Assembly (NCBI GenBank): GCA_946548575.1
Contig: CAMNPT010000001.1
Location: 1-48,281 of the forward strand
DNA length: 48,281 nucleotides
Origin: an uncultured Clostridium sp.
GTDB taxonomy: Bacteria > Bacillota > Clostridia > TANB77 > CAG-508
Direction: 5' to 3'
The position numbers were made by a program, and so were the translations under genes. Below, in pieces: positions 17,468 through 26,604 of the stretch; the stretch's first letter is position 1, and each line of letters opens with the position of its first letter. The notes beneath the pieces are model-generated. The model searched no databases, was not told where the DNA came from, and worked only from the letters and a program-made list of their open reading frames with translations.

Positions 17468-18970
17468 CTATTTTGATGGTATTAAAGTATCTACTGGGCA
17501 ATAATTATCTGTTAATAAAACCCCATTATTATAATCAACTGTTGCTGTCTTTTCTAAATTAATAACATCATCTGTAGCTATTACCATATTATTTTGGATT
17601 CTTTCTAGATCATTCATATCATTACATGGTATAACATATACATTTTTGAACACCTTTTTTATAGTGTTAATTTCAGCATTAATAAAATTTGAATTTTTGC
17701 CTTGTATTGATGATATTACATTACTTAAATATAATCCATTTTCATTTAGTGAATCATGAATTTTTTTAACCGCTTCTAATGTAGTCAATGTTTTTGCAGG
17801 TGAATAACCTGTAAATGCATCATTTAATATTGCATCATATTTTTTGGTATTTTTATTCAAATAAGTTCTGCCATCTTCTTTTATTAAATTTAGTCTTTTG
17901 TTATTTTCTAAATCAAAATCATTTATTAATTTATCTAAATAAAAATATTTTTTTGCGATTTGAGTTATTTTTCCATCAATTTCTACTACATCCATATTAC
18001 TTTCTAAATTATTACTTATAAAGTGTTTTGGATATGAATATCCTGCTCCACCAATCATAAGAACATCCTTTATTTCCTTATTTGATTTAAACATCAAATC
18101 ATAATATTTTGTATATTCGAACACTAAATCAAAACATTTATTTTCATTAATATATGTTGCAGATTCATTTCCTTTGTCAACTGTTAAATGTCTAATTAAT
18201 TCTCCATTTTTATTAACATTTAATAATAAAACTCTTCCATATTGTGTATCATAACTAGCTAATATTTTGGTATCTCCTTTTAATACTTTTTCTATGTTCT
18301 CATTATTATTTTTTATAAACATATAAAAAAGTACAGCACTTATTAAAATTCCAATTATTGCAAATATATTAATATAGTCTTTTTTTAATATATTTTCAAA
18401 ATTAACCAATATAATTAATAAAAACATTATTATAGAAAGTACAAATAATATTTCATTACTTCCGAAGCTTGGTATTAATAAAAATCCACCTTCAAATGTA
18501 CCTATAATACTTCCAAGTGTTGCTAATGCTGATATTTTTCCTGAGATTTTTCCTACATTTTCTATGTTATTCATTTTTATTTTTACTATAATTGGAGATA
18601 ATGTTCCAATAAACATTGCTGGTAAAAAGAATATAGCAATTGTACCTATAATTGCTCCTATTTTTATACTATCTGTAATTTTGATTATATTATTTAATAC
18701 TCCTCTTTGTATTAATGGGATTAACATTATCAATATTCCAGAAATACCTAATATCTCTTTTACATTTTTCTCGTTATCCCTTTTATCTGCAATAATACCT
18801 CCTAAGTAATTTCCTGTGCTTGTACTAAGTAATATAATACCTATTATACTTGTCCATACCAAATTACTGTTTCCAAAATATGGTGATAATATTCTTGATG
18901 CAATTAACTCCAAAATCATATAAACTGCATTTACTATAAATACTACTATTTCAAATTTATATTTTTTCAC
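17468..18970 (-). CDS. Membrane-fused spermidine-synthase-like protein
   Basis: A 500-residue protein with two parts. Residues 1 to about 235 contain seven or more hydrophobic helices resembling half of a transporter of the fused MFS/spermidine synthase type. Residues about 250-500 form a Rossmann-type aminopropyltransferase-like domain with MIGGAGYSYPKHF, DVVEIDGKITQIAKKYFYLD and NDAFTGYSPAKTLTTLEAV, in the positions of the SAM-type nucleotide loop and the active-site Asp region of SpeE. Whether it makes polyamines is unknown; several membrane-fused relatives have no proven reaction. GTG 18970 starts the operon that continues into the flavodiiron protein 15 bases later. Confidence 0.85.
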   Translation of the reverse strand: MKKYKFEIVVFIVNAVYMILELIASRILSPYFGNSNLVWTSIIGIILLSTSTGNYLGGIIADKRDNEKNVKEILGISGILIMLIPLIQRGVLNNIIKITDSIKIGAIIGTIAIFFLPAMFIGTLSPIIVKIKMNNIENVGKISGKISALATLGSIIGTFEGGFLLIPSFGSNEILFVLSIIMFLLIILVNFENILKKDYINIFAIIGILISAVLFYMFIKNNNENIEKVLKGDTKILASYDTQYGRVLLLNVNKNGELIRHLTVDKGNESATYINENKCFDLVFEYTKYYDLMFKSNKEIKDVLMIGGAGYSYPKHFISNNLESNMDVVEIDGKITQIAKKYFYLDKLINDFDLENNKRLNLIKEDGRTYLNKNTKKYDAILNDAFTGYSPAKTLTTLEAVKKIHDSLNENGLYLSNVISSIQGKNSNFINAEINTIKKVFKNVYVIPCNDMNDLERIQNNMVIATDDVINLEKTATVDYNNGVLLTDNYCPVDTLIPSK

Positions 18971-19022
18971 TTATCCATACAACCTTTCTATTTTTATTAT
19001 TTGAAGTATATCATACTAAAAC

Positions 19023-19056
19023 AAAAAAGGAAAGAGTTTTTACTCATTTCCTTTTT
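19023..19056 (-). terminator. Terminator after the alpha/beta hydrolase gene
   Basis: On the minus strand AAAAAGGAAATGAGT pairs with ACTCTTTCCTTTTTT, with one bulged T, and ends in a T-run. It lies just after the hydrolase stop (19068) and separates that operon from the spermidine-synthase-like operon that starts at 18970. Confidence 0.75.
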
Positions 19057-19067
19057 GCTTGTAACTT

Positions 19068-20033
19068 TTACATTATAAATTCAACTATTTTTTCAAAAAC
19101 ATCATTTGCTTCTGGTATTGGATATAATGGATAACAATGATTCATATCTTCACCAATTATAATATCATTTTTAATATTGTTTTCATCCAATTTTTCTTTT
19201 AATAATATTATATCAGGATAAAATAATTCTCTTGTCCCAACCAGTAATAAAGTGTCTGAAATATTTCTTAAATCTCCATAGATTGGACTTACCTTATAAT
19301 CTTTTAAATCTAACCCATCAGCCCAAAGTTTACCACATTCTATTAATCCACTTCTAACTAACATTGGGTCTATTTTTTCATAATATTCATAATCGGAAAT
19401 TGACATTGAAACATCTAACCAAGGTGATATTAAAACTAGTTTTTTTGGTCCTTCTATATTTTCCGCTTTTAAATATTCTGTAAATGCTAAAGCTAGACCT
19501 CCTCCAGCTGAATCTCCCATAATTATAATTTTTTTATCTGTTTGTTCTAAAATTTGTTCATAAACATTTAAAATTAAATTATATGCATCTTCCCAATTTT
19601 TGTTTGGAGCTAAAGAATATATTGGTACATAAATTTTAGAATTTGTTTTTTTAGCCAACTTATCTAAAAATTTCCAATGATATATTACTGGCTGTGTTAC
19701 ATATCCTCCACCATGAATATATAAAATTATATTTTTATAATTTTCACTTCCTGTTAATTTATAAATTGTATTTTCTTCAATTTCATAATCTTCTAATTTT
19801 GAGTTAAAATTATATATTGGTAATTTGAATTTTATATTTTTTGTTTTCTCTATAAAAATTGAAAATTTATTATTATCTGATAAAACCAATTTTGCTCCAT
19901 TATTGCGTAAGTACATTTCAACTATTGTTGCTATACATGAACGATTATAAACAGTATGTGATACTGTTATAAATATTGTTGAACATATTATTATAGTAAT
20001 AACAATTGCAAATAATATTTTTTTAACCCTCAT
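19068..20033 (-). CDS. Alpha/beta hydrolase of the hormone-sensitive-lipase type, membrane-anchored
   Basis: A 321-residue protein with an N-terminal hydrophobic helix (about residues 5-27) acting as anchor or signal. It then has the HSL-family oxyanion motif YIHGGGYVTQP (about residue 108), the nucleophile elbow MGDSAGGGLALAF with catalytic Ser, an Asp candidate in TRELFYPD, and a late His in GEDMNHCYP. It probably hydrolyses an acyl or acetyl ester; the substrate is unknown. ATG 20033 has AGAGGTG upstream. It is the last gene of the addA-mntP-thioesterase-hydrolase run, 48 bases after the thioesterase, and ends at a terminator. Confidence 0.9.
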   Translation of the reverse strand: MRVKKILFAIVITIIICSTIFITVSHTVYNRSCIATIVEMYLRNNGAKLVLSDNNKFSIFIEKTKNIKFKLPIYNFNSKLEDYEIEENTIYKLTGSENYKNIILYIHGGGYVTQPVIYHWKFLDKLAKKTNSKIYVPIYSLAPNKNWEDAYNLILNVYEQILEQTDKKIIIMGDSAGGGLALAFTEYLKAENIEGPKKLVLISPWLDVSMSISDYEYYEKIDPMLVRSGLIECGKLWADGLDLKDYKVSPIYGDLRNISDTLLLVGTRELFYPDIILLKEKLDENNIKNDIIIGEDMNHCYPLYPIPEANDVFEKIVEFIM

Positions 20034-20081
20034 TATACACCTCTAGATGTATTATTGACAGATTTTGAAAATTATAAACTT

Positions 20082-20504
20082 TTAATTATTCTCTTCTAAT
20101 AAATCCTTAAATATTTGATAAACTTTTTCGTCATGTTTTTTTATATTAACAGGTCTTAACTTATTATTTGTAAAGCAATGTTTTGTCCAAGCTTCTATAA
20201 TTGTTTTACCTGTATTTTTATTAATAACATTATAAGATACAGTCATTCTGACACCATTATATTCAGTTATTTTTGGTTCTATAGTTATAGTATCTCCACT
20301 AGTTACATGGCTTTTATATTTACAATAAACTTCTAGTGTTGGGATAGTATAACCTTCTTCTTCCATTTTTTCCATAGGTATATCTAATTTTTCTAACCAT
20401 CTACTTCTTGCTTCTTCTAAAAATCTTATATAGTTTGAATGATGTACTACACCCATTCTATCTGTTTCATAATAATTAATTATTCTTTCATATACAAATT
20501 TCAT
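20082..20504 (-). CDS. Acyl-CoA thioesterase of the YbgC/FadM (4HBT) family
   Basis: A 140-residue single hotdog-fold protein. The N-terminal YYETDRMGVVHHSNYIRFLE contains the family Asp (4HBT-type catalytic residue) and the H-x-x-Y element, followed by EARSRWLEKLDI and the TLEVYCKYKSHVTSGDTITI strand region. Members hydrolyse acyl-CoA or acyl-ACP thioesters in the cytoplasm. Length is typical (about 135-145). ATG 20504 has GAGGGAA upstream, 18 bases after mntP. The exact substrate cannot be inferred. Confidence 0.92.
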   Translation of the reverse strand: MKFVYERIINYYETDRMGVVHHSNYIRFLEEARSRWLEKLDIPMEKMEEEGYTIPTLEVYCKYKSHVTSGDTITIEPKITEYNGVRMTVSYNVINKNTGKTIIEAWTKHCFTNNKLRPVNIKKHDEKVYQIFKDLLEENN

Positions 20505-20522
20505 TTTTCCCTCTTTTCTAAT

Positions 20523-21086
20523 TTAAAATAATATTCCTAAATGTTCTAACAATATTTTTAATCCAATTAAAATTAAAATAACTCCTCCTAAAAATTCTGC
20601 TTTATTTTGAAATATATCTCCAAATCTATTTCCTACTTTTACTCCAATTATTGATAAAGTAAAAGTAATTATTCCTATAATTAAAACTGATAATAATAAA
20701 TTTATTTCAAAAAATGCAAATGTAACTCCAATTGCTAATGCATCAATACTTGTCGCTATAGCAAGTACTACCATTGTTTTAAAATCTATTTTATCATTTC
20801 TTTTTTCAATTTCATCATCAGTAGAATTTTTTATCATGTTTCCACCTATAATTCCAAGTAAAATAAAAGCTATCCAATGGTCTACATTTTGTACAAAATC
20901 ACTAAATGATGATCCTAATAAATATCCTATAATTGGCATAAGAGATTGAAATATTCCAAAATATAAAGCTATAATTACAGTATTCTTCCATTTTATTTTA
21001 ACCATTGAAAGACCTTTACAAACAGATACAGCAAATGCATCCATTGCAAGACCTATTCCAATTATTATTATTTCAAAAAAACCCAT
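20523..21086 (-). CDS. mntP: Manganese efflux pump MntP
   Basis: A 187-residue protein with six membrane helices. It has the duplicated MntP/DUF204 signatures: GLAMDAFAVSVCKG in helix 1 and ATSIDALAIGVTFA in helix 4, each with the conserved Asp used for Mn2+ passage in the characterised family. Length is normal. ATG 21086 has AAAGGAGA upstream, 24 bases after the addA stop. No yybP-ykoY manganese riboswitch is visible in front of it, consistent with its being an internal operon gene. Confidence 0.95.
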   Translation of the reverse strand: MGFFEIIIIGIGLAMDAFAVSVCKGLSMVKIKWKNTVIIALYFGIFQSLMPIIGYLLGSSFSDFVQNVDHWIAFILLGIIGGNMIKNSTDDEIEKRNDKIDFKTMVVLAIATSIDALAIGVTFAFFEINLLLSVLIIGIITFTLSIIGVKVGNRFGDIFQNKAEFLGGVILILIGLKILLEHLGILF

Positions 21087-21110
21087 TTTATATTTCTCCT
21101 TTAAATATAT

Positions 21111-24100
21111 TTATTCTAAAATTTTTCCTAAATACACAGAATAAATATATTTTTTAGTAACCTTTTTATTTAATGCTTTTTCTAGTGCTTTTTCGTAAAT
21201 ATTTAATTGATTTTTATATTTATTTACTAATTCTATTTCTTTACCTTTTTCTACATAATCTGTTTTATAATCTACAAGAATTAATTCATCATTTTTATTA
21301 ATATAATACAAATCAATAATACCCTGTACTAAAATATTTTCTTGAATTTCTTCTTCATAAATATCTTTTGCAGGTATATTTATATAAAAAGGTTTTTCTC
21401 TATATACTTCTTTTGCATCTTTAACTTCTTTCCAAATATTTGATTTAGTAAATTGCAATATTTTTAATGGATTTATATTATCTGCTTCACTTTGTGTAAT
21501 TATTTGTTTAGAAACTAAATCTTGAATTAGTTGCTTAACTTTGTTTAAATCATAATCTTGTTTTATGTCTAATTTTTGAAGACATAAATGTACTAATGTT
21601 CCTTTTTCTGCTCCTGTTAATTTTATATCATCTTCTGTTTTTAGAAATTGAGGTTTTTCAAAATCTATTATTTCTTCATTTGAATTTATTTCATAATTAT
21701 TTTTTTCTTCCATAACCTTTTTCTTTAAATTCGTTACTGAAGCTTTAGTTGGAATAATTGTTGCAATTTTTTCTGGATATGAATAATTTAATTTTTCATC
21801 AATTTCTTGTATATATTTATTATTATATTCCTTATTTTCTAGTAATTTTATTACATCAAACTCTTCTTTTTCTAATTTTTTAAAACCTTTAATAACATCT
21901 TGTTTTTTATAAATATTTAAATTAGCTTTTAAATTTTGTTTTTCATAATTATATACTAGTAAAATCCAATCTAAGTATTTTTTATACTTCTTTACCAAAA
22001 TAGGATGAATTTTATTATTCTGTTTTTCATATTGATTTTTTTGTTCTATCATTTTTTTGTTTTCTTTTTCAAAATCCTTAGAAACTCCTGTTATAATAAG
22101 CTTTTCTTTTGCTCTTGTTAAAGCTACATATAAGATTCTCATCTCTTCTGATAGTGTTTCTACAAATATTTTGTTTCTAATTGCTGCTTTACTAAGTGTA
22201 TCATATTGAACTTGCATATCATAATCTATATATTTAACTCCTATTCCCATCTCCTGATGAAGTAAAACATTTTCATTTAAATCCATTAAATTAAATTGTT
22301 TTCCTGTACTAGATAAAAATACAACTGGAAATTCTAGCCCTTTACTTTTATGAATACTCATTATTCTAATTACATCTTCATTTTCTGAAATTAGTTTTGC
22401 AGAACCTAAATCTCCGCTACTTAATCGTATTTTTTCTATAAAATTTATAAAATTATATAATCCTTTAAAATTTGCTGATTCATATTGTTTTGCTTTTTGA
22501 AATAACATTTTTAGATTTGCTTGTCTTAATTGTCCATTTGGCATAAGACCAACATAATTATAAAAGCTTGTATCCATATATATTTTCCAAATCAATTCAT
22601 CTAAAGATAAATATTCTTGTTCTTTTCTCCAATTGTCTATATTACTTAAAAATCTCTTTATTTTTTCTTTTAATTTTATATCTACATCTATTATTGCTTT
22701 TTTCATACAAGTGTAAAAATTATCATATTTATCTGATAAACGAATTTGTACTAAATCATCATCTGTAAATTTTCCTATTGAAGACCTTAAAACTGTAACT
22801 AATGGAATATCTTGCATTGGATTATCTATTATTTTTAATAAACACATTATAGTTTGTATCTCGATTGAATCTAAATACTCTTGGGAACTATCTGAAAATA
22901 CTGGCATTTCCAGGTTAATTATTTCTTTTTCAAAGATAGGTGCTGTATTTGTAGTTGACCTTAATAAAATTACTATATCTTTATATTTTATATCTCTAAA
23001 TTTTTCTAAATCTTTATCCCATACCTGATATTTTGAATCTATTATTTGTTTTATTTTATTTGCAACAAATCTTGCTTCTAATTCAATATTCTCAATTCGC
23101 TCTTCATCTTGCGTTTCATTCTCTTGGTCTTTTTGTAACTCATCAACTTCTGCTACATCTATAATATCTATTTGAGTCTTTAAATCTTGGTTTATAGATT
23201 TATAATTTGCTCCTAAGTTTAAATATTCTTCTTCATTATATTCAATATTCCCAAGTATTGAGCTCATAATGTCTTGGAAAATTAAATTTGTGAATTCCAA
23301 TACATTTTCTCTACTCCTAAAATTTTTAAATAATTGAATTTTTATATTATCTGTATTTGTTTCTTTTTCTTGTTTTCTTTTATATTTATTATATTTTTCT
23401 AAAAATAGCTCTGGTCTTGCTTGACGGAATTTATATATACTTTGTTTTACATCTCCAACTGTAAATATGTTGTTTCCTCTTGATACAGCATTTAAAATAT
23501 ATTCTTGTACTAAATTACTATCTTGATATTCATCTATTGCAACTTCTTCAAACTTTTCTTGATACATTTTAGCAACTATAGAAGGTTCTCCTTGTTCTGT
23601 TAGTAATATTTTAAGTGCAAAGTGTTCTATATCATTAAAGTCTACAATATTTCTTTCTCTTTTAGATTTTGTAAATTCTTCATCAAATTCTAATATTATA
23701 TTTTTTAGTTTTAATAATATATTATACATATCAAAAATATCTTGATTAGCTTGTTTTGAGTCACATATTAATATTTTATCTAGTACTTTAGAAAGTTTCT
23801 TTTTTACATCATCTCTAACCTGTTTTACCTCATCTTTTATAATAGAATCTACCTTTTGTCTTGGCCATGTTATAAATTTTATATTTTGATTTAATTCATA
23901 AGCTTTATCCCAGTTTTTTAAATTATTTTTTAGTCTTTCAAGCATATCTATATCATTTATAATTGTTTGATAAAATTTTTCTAGTTCTGGTTCACATACT
24001 AGCCTTTTTGCCTGAACTTGAAGAGTAGATATTGAATCTATTAAACTATCTTCTATTTCTTGTATTAGCTCTTTTCCCCATATTGTCTCAGCAAAATTTT

Positions 24101-24719
24101 CTTCTATTTTCTCTTCTAGGTTAAACATTTCAATTTTTTCATTCAACCATTTTTCTGGAAACGGATTGCTTTGTATATAATTATATATTTTTAATATTAA
24201 ATCTTTTAAAGGTTTGTCATCTCTATAACTTGTATATGTATTAATTAATTTTGAAAAGTCTTTATTTTCTTCTTCATATTTTTTTTCAAATAATTCTTCT
24301 AATTTTTCTTCTTTTAAAAGCTCTATTTCTGTTGTATCTGCTATTCTAAAGTTTGGTGATAAATTTTCAAGTTCATAAAAGTTATTTCTTACAACTTCAA
24401 GACAAAAAGAGTCTATAGTGCATATACTTGATTTATTTAGAAGTGTTACTTGTTTTAGCAATTTTTCATTTTCTGGTTCTTCTTCTAATTCTTTGTATAT
24501 TGCATCTAAAACTCTTTGTCTCATTTCAGAAGCGGCAGCATTTGTGAATGTAACTACAAGCAGTTTGTCTATATCTATATTTTCATTTAAAATTTTATTT
24601 ATAATTCTTTCTACTAAAACTGCAGTTTTACCACTTCCAGCAGCTGCTGCTACTAATATATTTGTGCCTTTTTCATATATGGCATCTTTTTGTTCATTTG
24701 TCCATTTTACACTACTCAT
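21111..24719 (-). CDS. addA: ATP-dependent helicase/nuclease subunit A (AddA)
   Basis: A 1202-residue UvrD-type helicase with a C-terminal nuclease domain. Walker A is VAAAAGSGKTAVLVERI (about residues 22-38), Walker B IDEYQDSN, motif III-like GDVKQSIYKFRQA, motif V MSIHKSKGLEFPVVFLS and motif VI LYVALTRAKEKL. The C-terminal RecB-like nuclease motif is GIIDLYYINKNDELILVDYK, followed by TD. It is the DNA end-processing half of the AddAB recombination complex. The usual partner gene addB is not adjacent; the upstream neighbour here is an unrelated surface protein. ATG 24719 has GAGGGTC upstream. It starts a run with mntP, a thioesterase and a hydrolase. Confidence 0.96.
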   Translation of the reverse strand: MSSVKWTNEQKDAIYEKGTNILVAAAAGSGKTAVLVERIINKILNENIDIDKLLVVTFTNAAASEMRQRVLDAIYKELEEEPENEKLLKQVTLLNKSSICTIDSFCLEVVRNNFYELENLSPNFRIADTTEIELLKEEKLEELFEKKYEEENKDFSKLINTYTSYRDDKPLKDLILKIYNYIQSNPFPEKWLNEKIEMFNLEEKIEENFAETIWGKELIQEIEDSLIDSISTLQVQAKRLVCEPELEKFYQTIINDIDMLERLKNNLKNWDKAYELNQNIKFITWPRQKVDSIIKDEVKQVRDDVKKKLSKVLDKILICDSKQANQDIFDMYNILLKLKNIILEFDEEFTKSKRERNIVDFNDIEHFALKILLTEQGEPSIVAKMYQEKFEEVAIDEYQDSNLVQEYILNAVSRGNNIFTVGDVKQSIYKFRQARPELFLEKYNKYKRKQEKETNTDNIKIQLFKNFRSRENVLEFTNLIFQDIMSSILGNIEYNEEEYLNLGANYKSINQDLKTQIDIIDVAEVDELQKDQENETQDEERIENIELEARFVANKIKQIIDSKYQVWDKDLEKFRDIKYKDIVILLRSTTNTAPIFEKEIINLEMPVFSDSSQEYLDSIEIQTIMCLLKIIDNPMQDIPLVTVLRSSIGKFTDDDLVQIRLSDKYDNFYTCMKKAIIDVDIKLKEKIKRFLSNIDNWRKEQEYLSLDELIWKIYMDTSFYNYVGLMPNGQLRQANLKMLFQKAKQYESANFKGLYNFINFIEKIRLSSGDLGSAKLISENEDVIRIMSIHKSKGLEFPVVFLSSTGKQFNLMDLNENVLLHQEMGIGVKYIDYDMQVQYDTLSKAAIRNKIFVETLSEEMRILYVALTRAKEKLIITGVSKDFEKENKKMIEQKNQYEKQNNKIHPILVKKYKKYLDWILLVYNYEKQNLKANLNIYKKQDVIKGFKKLEKEEFDVIKLLENKEYNNKYIQEIDEKLNYSYPEKIATIIPTKASVTNLKKKVMEEKNNYEINSNEEIIDFEKPQFLKTEDDIKLTGAEKGTLVHLCLQKLDIKQDYDLNKVKQLIQDLVSKQIITQSEADNINPLKILQFTKSNIWKEVKDAKEVYREKPFYINIPAKDIYEEEIQENILVQGIIDLYYINKNDELILVDYKTDYVEKGKEIELVNKYKNQLNIYEKALEKALNKKVTKKYIYSVYLGKILE

Positions 24720-24745
24720 ATTGACCCTCTTTTTTGTTTTTTATA

Positions 24746-24774
24746 GTTATATCATATTTTAAGGCAATACTCAA
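24746..24774 (-). promoter_or_regulatory. Sigma-A-type promoter of the addA operon
   Basis: TTGAGT (24774-24769) and TATAAC (24751-24746) are 17 bases apart, 27 bases before the addA ATG. No operator-like dyad is visible nearby. Confidence 0.6.
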
Positions 24775-24808
24775 GTGATAAATGATATACGTATTTTTTG
24801 GTATCATT

Positions 24809-26161
24809 TTAATTTATTGCTGTTCCATTCACATATAATTTATATCCATTAAAATCTATATTACTGTAACTTGAGTCTTCATCTTCAAAGCTAGTTAAAT
24901 AAGTATCTCCTGTTAATTTTAAGCTAGATGAGCTATCTAGTTTTAAACTAATACTTTTCGCTGTTTTTTCTCCATTTATCGTACTTTCTAAACTACTTCC
25001 CTCAGTTAAATTAATTGTAATTTCACTTACATCATCTGCTACAATATTTCCTGTTAATTTTTGATTTGTACAATTAAATGTTACAATTCCACCATTACTT
25101 CCAGAATTACCCCATGAATCAGCTTTTGCTCTTAATAAATATCCTTCTGAATCATTATTAATAATTGTATTATTACTTAAATTTATGACAGATGTTGTAT
25201 TTGTAACATAAAATGAATCACCTTTATTTGTTGTAATTTTGCTATTTTTTGCTGTAAATGTTGATACCCCTTCTGAAGCATCTCCACTCATTGATTGATA
25301 TAAAAATATATTTTTATATGTTGTAGATTGTCCATTTAATGTTGTATTATTATCTGTTAATTCAGTATTATCTAATGTTACACTATTTTTTCCTTCTATA
25401 ACAATTCCTTCTGAAGCTTCTGCTATTAATTTTGCATTACTAACAGTTACATCAGCTGTTGAATAAACTGTTGGCGAACCTTTTCCTGTTGTTGTATATG
25501 TTCCACCATCTACTGTTACAGTTCCGCCACCTCTATCTGTTCTAATTGCTGCACTTGATGTTCCTGCTGTATTTATTGTAAGATTTTTTGCTATTGTAGT
25601 TCCTCCACCTGTTGTCATTATACCACCTGAATTATCTTTTTTAGTTGTAATTTTAGAATCACTAATTGTTACTGTAGTTCCATCACTTGAAGAATTATTG
25701 GTTGTTGCAGATCCTCCATAGCAAAATACTCCATTTGCTCCTGTAGCATCTGTTGTTACATTTATATTTTTTAAAGTAAGATTTGCTCCACTTTTAGCAA
25801 GTATTGCAGAATTAGTTCCATAAAAACTTGTGCTATCTCCTCCATCTGAATCTCCTGTTTTAGTAACATCAATATTTGAAAGTGTAACATCAATATCTCC
25901 ATTTACTAATATAGCATTTTCATCTGCTGTTTCAGATGTATATGATCCACTCTCAATTGTAGTTTCCTCAGTTATTTCTGTAGCTCCAGTAGCTTCAACT
26001 GAAGCATTGCTGTTTTTTCCCATTTCTCCTGGACCACCCATTTGCATTTGGTCATTACTATTATTTGAATTATTATTAAATATCAAGAATTTACATAAAA
26101 GTCCTAATATTATAGTTAAAATTATAATAATTATTATTTGAATTATATTTTCTTTTTTCAC
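24809..26161 (-). CDS. Anchored beta-helix-type extracellular protein
   Basis: A 450-residue protein with an N-terminal basic tip and hydrophobic helix (about residues 6-27), then a Met/Gly/Asn-rich linker. The rest, up to the C terminus, is rich in Thr, Ser, Asn, Gly and Val, with short beta-type units such as VTVDGGTYTTTGKGSP, LTLKNINVTTDATG and VTLDNTELTDNN. This pattern is typical of right-handed beta-helix or pectate-lyase-like adhesin folds in Clostridia. No catalytic residues or anchor motif are evident. GTG 26161 with GAGGTGA upstream was preferred to an ATG at 26212. It follows a small Gly/Pro-rich membrane protein gene and probably shares its transcript; surface adhesion is inferred. 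Confidence 0.8.
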   Translation of the reverse strand: MKKENIIQIIIIIILTIILGLLCKFLIFNNNSNNSNDQMQMGGPGEMGKNSNASVEATGATEITEETTIESGSYTSETADENAILVNGDIDVTLSNIDVTKTGDSDGGDSTSFYGTNSAILAKSGANLTLKNINVTTDATGANGVFCYGGSATTNNSSSDGTTVTISDSKITTKKDNSGGIMTTGGGTTIAKNLTINTAGTSSAAIRTDRGGGTVTVDGGTYTTTGKGSPTVYSTADVTVSNAKLIAEASEGIVIEGKNSVTLDNTELTDNNTTLNGQSTTYKNIFLYQSMSGDASEGVSTFTAKNSKITTNKGDSFYVTNTTSVINLSNNTIINNDSEGYLLRAKADSWGNSGSNGGIVTFNCTNQKLTGNIVADDVSEITINLTEGSSLESTINGEKTAKSISLKLDSSSSLKLTGDTYLTSFEDEDSSYSNIDFNGYKLYVNGTAIN

Positions 26162-26186
26162 TATTCTCACCTCTTTATAATTTGTT

Positions 26187-26214
26187 ATGTGGGTAAAATA
26201 TAATTTACCCACAT
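26187..26214 (-). other. Perfect hairpin between the two surface-protein genes
   Basis: The 11-base arms ATGTGGGTAAA and TTTACCCACAT enclose a six-base AT loop in the short gap between the small membrane protein and the beta-helix protein. There is no T-run on the minus strand after it, so it is more likely an RNA-processing or stability element than a terminator. Confidence 0.6.
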
Positions 26215-26217
26215 GAT

Positions 26218-26517
26218 TTAAGTATTACTTTCTGTGTCTGTATTATTCTCATTTGAAGTTTTTGTATCTTTTTGTGTATTATTTTGTTTTTTACTAGGTC
26301 CACCATTTCCATCACTATTTTCTCCATCTGGTTTTTCTGGTGGTGTTCCACTTGGCATTCCTTTGGAATTTCCATCTTGCATCATTTGTGGTGGATTTCC
26401 ATCTGGCATTCCTCCACTTTTACTGTTATTATTTTTTGAGTAGAAATAAAATCCGACTGTCGCAATTATTGCTCCTACTAATACTCCAATAATAAATGTT
26501 AAAATTTTGTTTTTCAT
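26218..26517 (-). CDS. Small membrane protein with Gly/Pro/Asn-rich tail
   Basis: A 99-residue protein. Residues 5-26 form a membrane helix (ILTFIIGVLVGAIIATVGFY). The remaining 70 residues are a disordered tail with GGMPDGNPPQMMQDGNSKGM-type repeats and a polar end. I recognise no family. The MP/DGNPP composition resembles linkers in the neighbouring anchored protein (MQMGGPGEMGKN), so the two may act together outside the membrane. ATG 26517 has TAGGAGG upstream. Its upstream region carries the same TTTAAGG direct repeat as the response-regulator gene, which suggests control by that two-component system. Confidence 0.7.
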   Translation of the reverse strand: MKNKILTFIIGVLVGAIIATVGFYFYSKNNNSKSGGMPDGNPPQMMQDGNSKGMPSGTPPEKPDGENSDGNGGPSKKQNNTQKDTKTSNENNTDTESNT

Positions 26518-26564
26518 AATAATTACCTCCTATTTTTTATTCTGATTATATTATAATTTTCTTA

Positions 26565-26585
26565 CCTTAAATTTTCCTTAAATAT
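26565..26585 (-). promoter_or_regulatory. TTTAAGG direct repeat, candidate response-regulator site
   Basis: The minus strand reads TTTAAGG-AAAA-TTTAAGG, two seven-base repeats with an 11-base period, the spacing used by OmpR/PhoB-type dimers. A near-identical copy lies at 28648-28668 upstream of the response-regulator gene. A TATAAT-like -10 is found 9-14 bases downstream. Confidence 0.6.
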
Positions 26586-26604
26586 TTTTATTTTTTTAAA
26601 ATTT

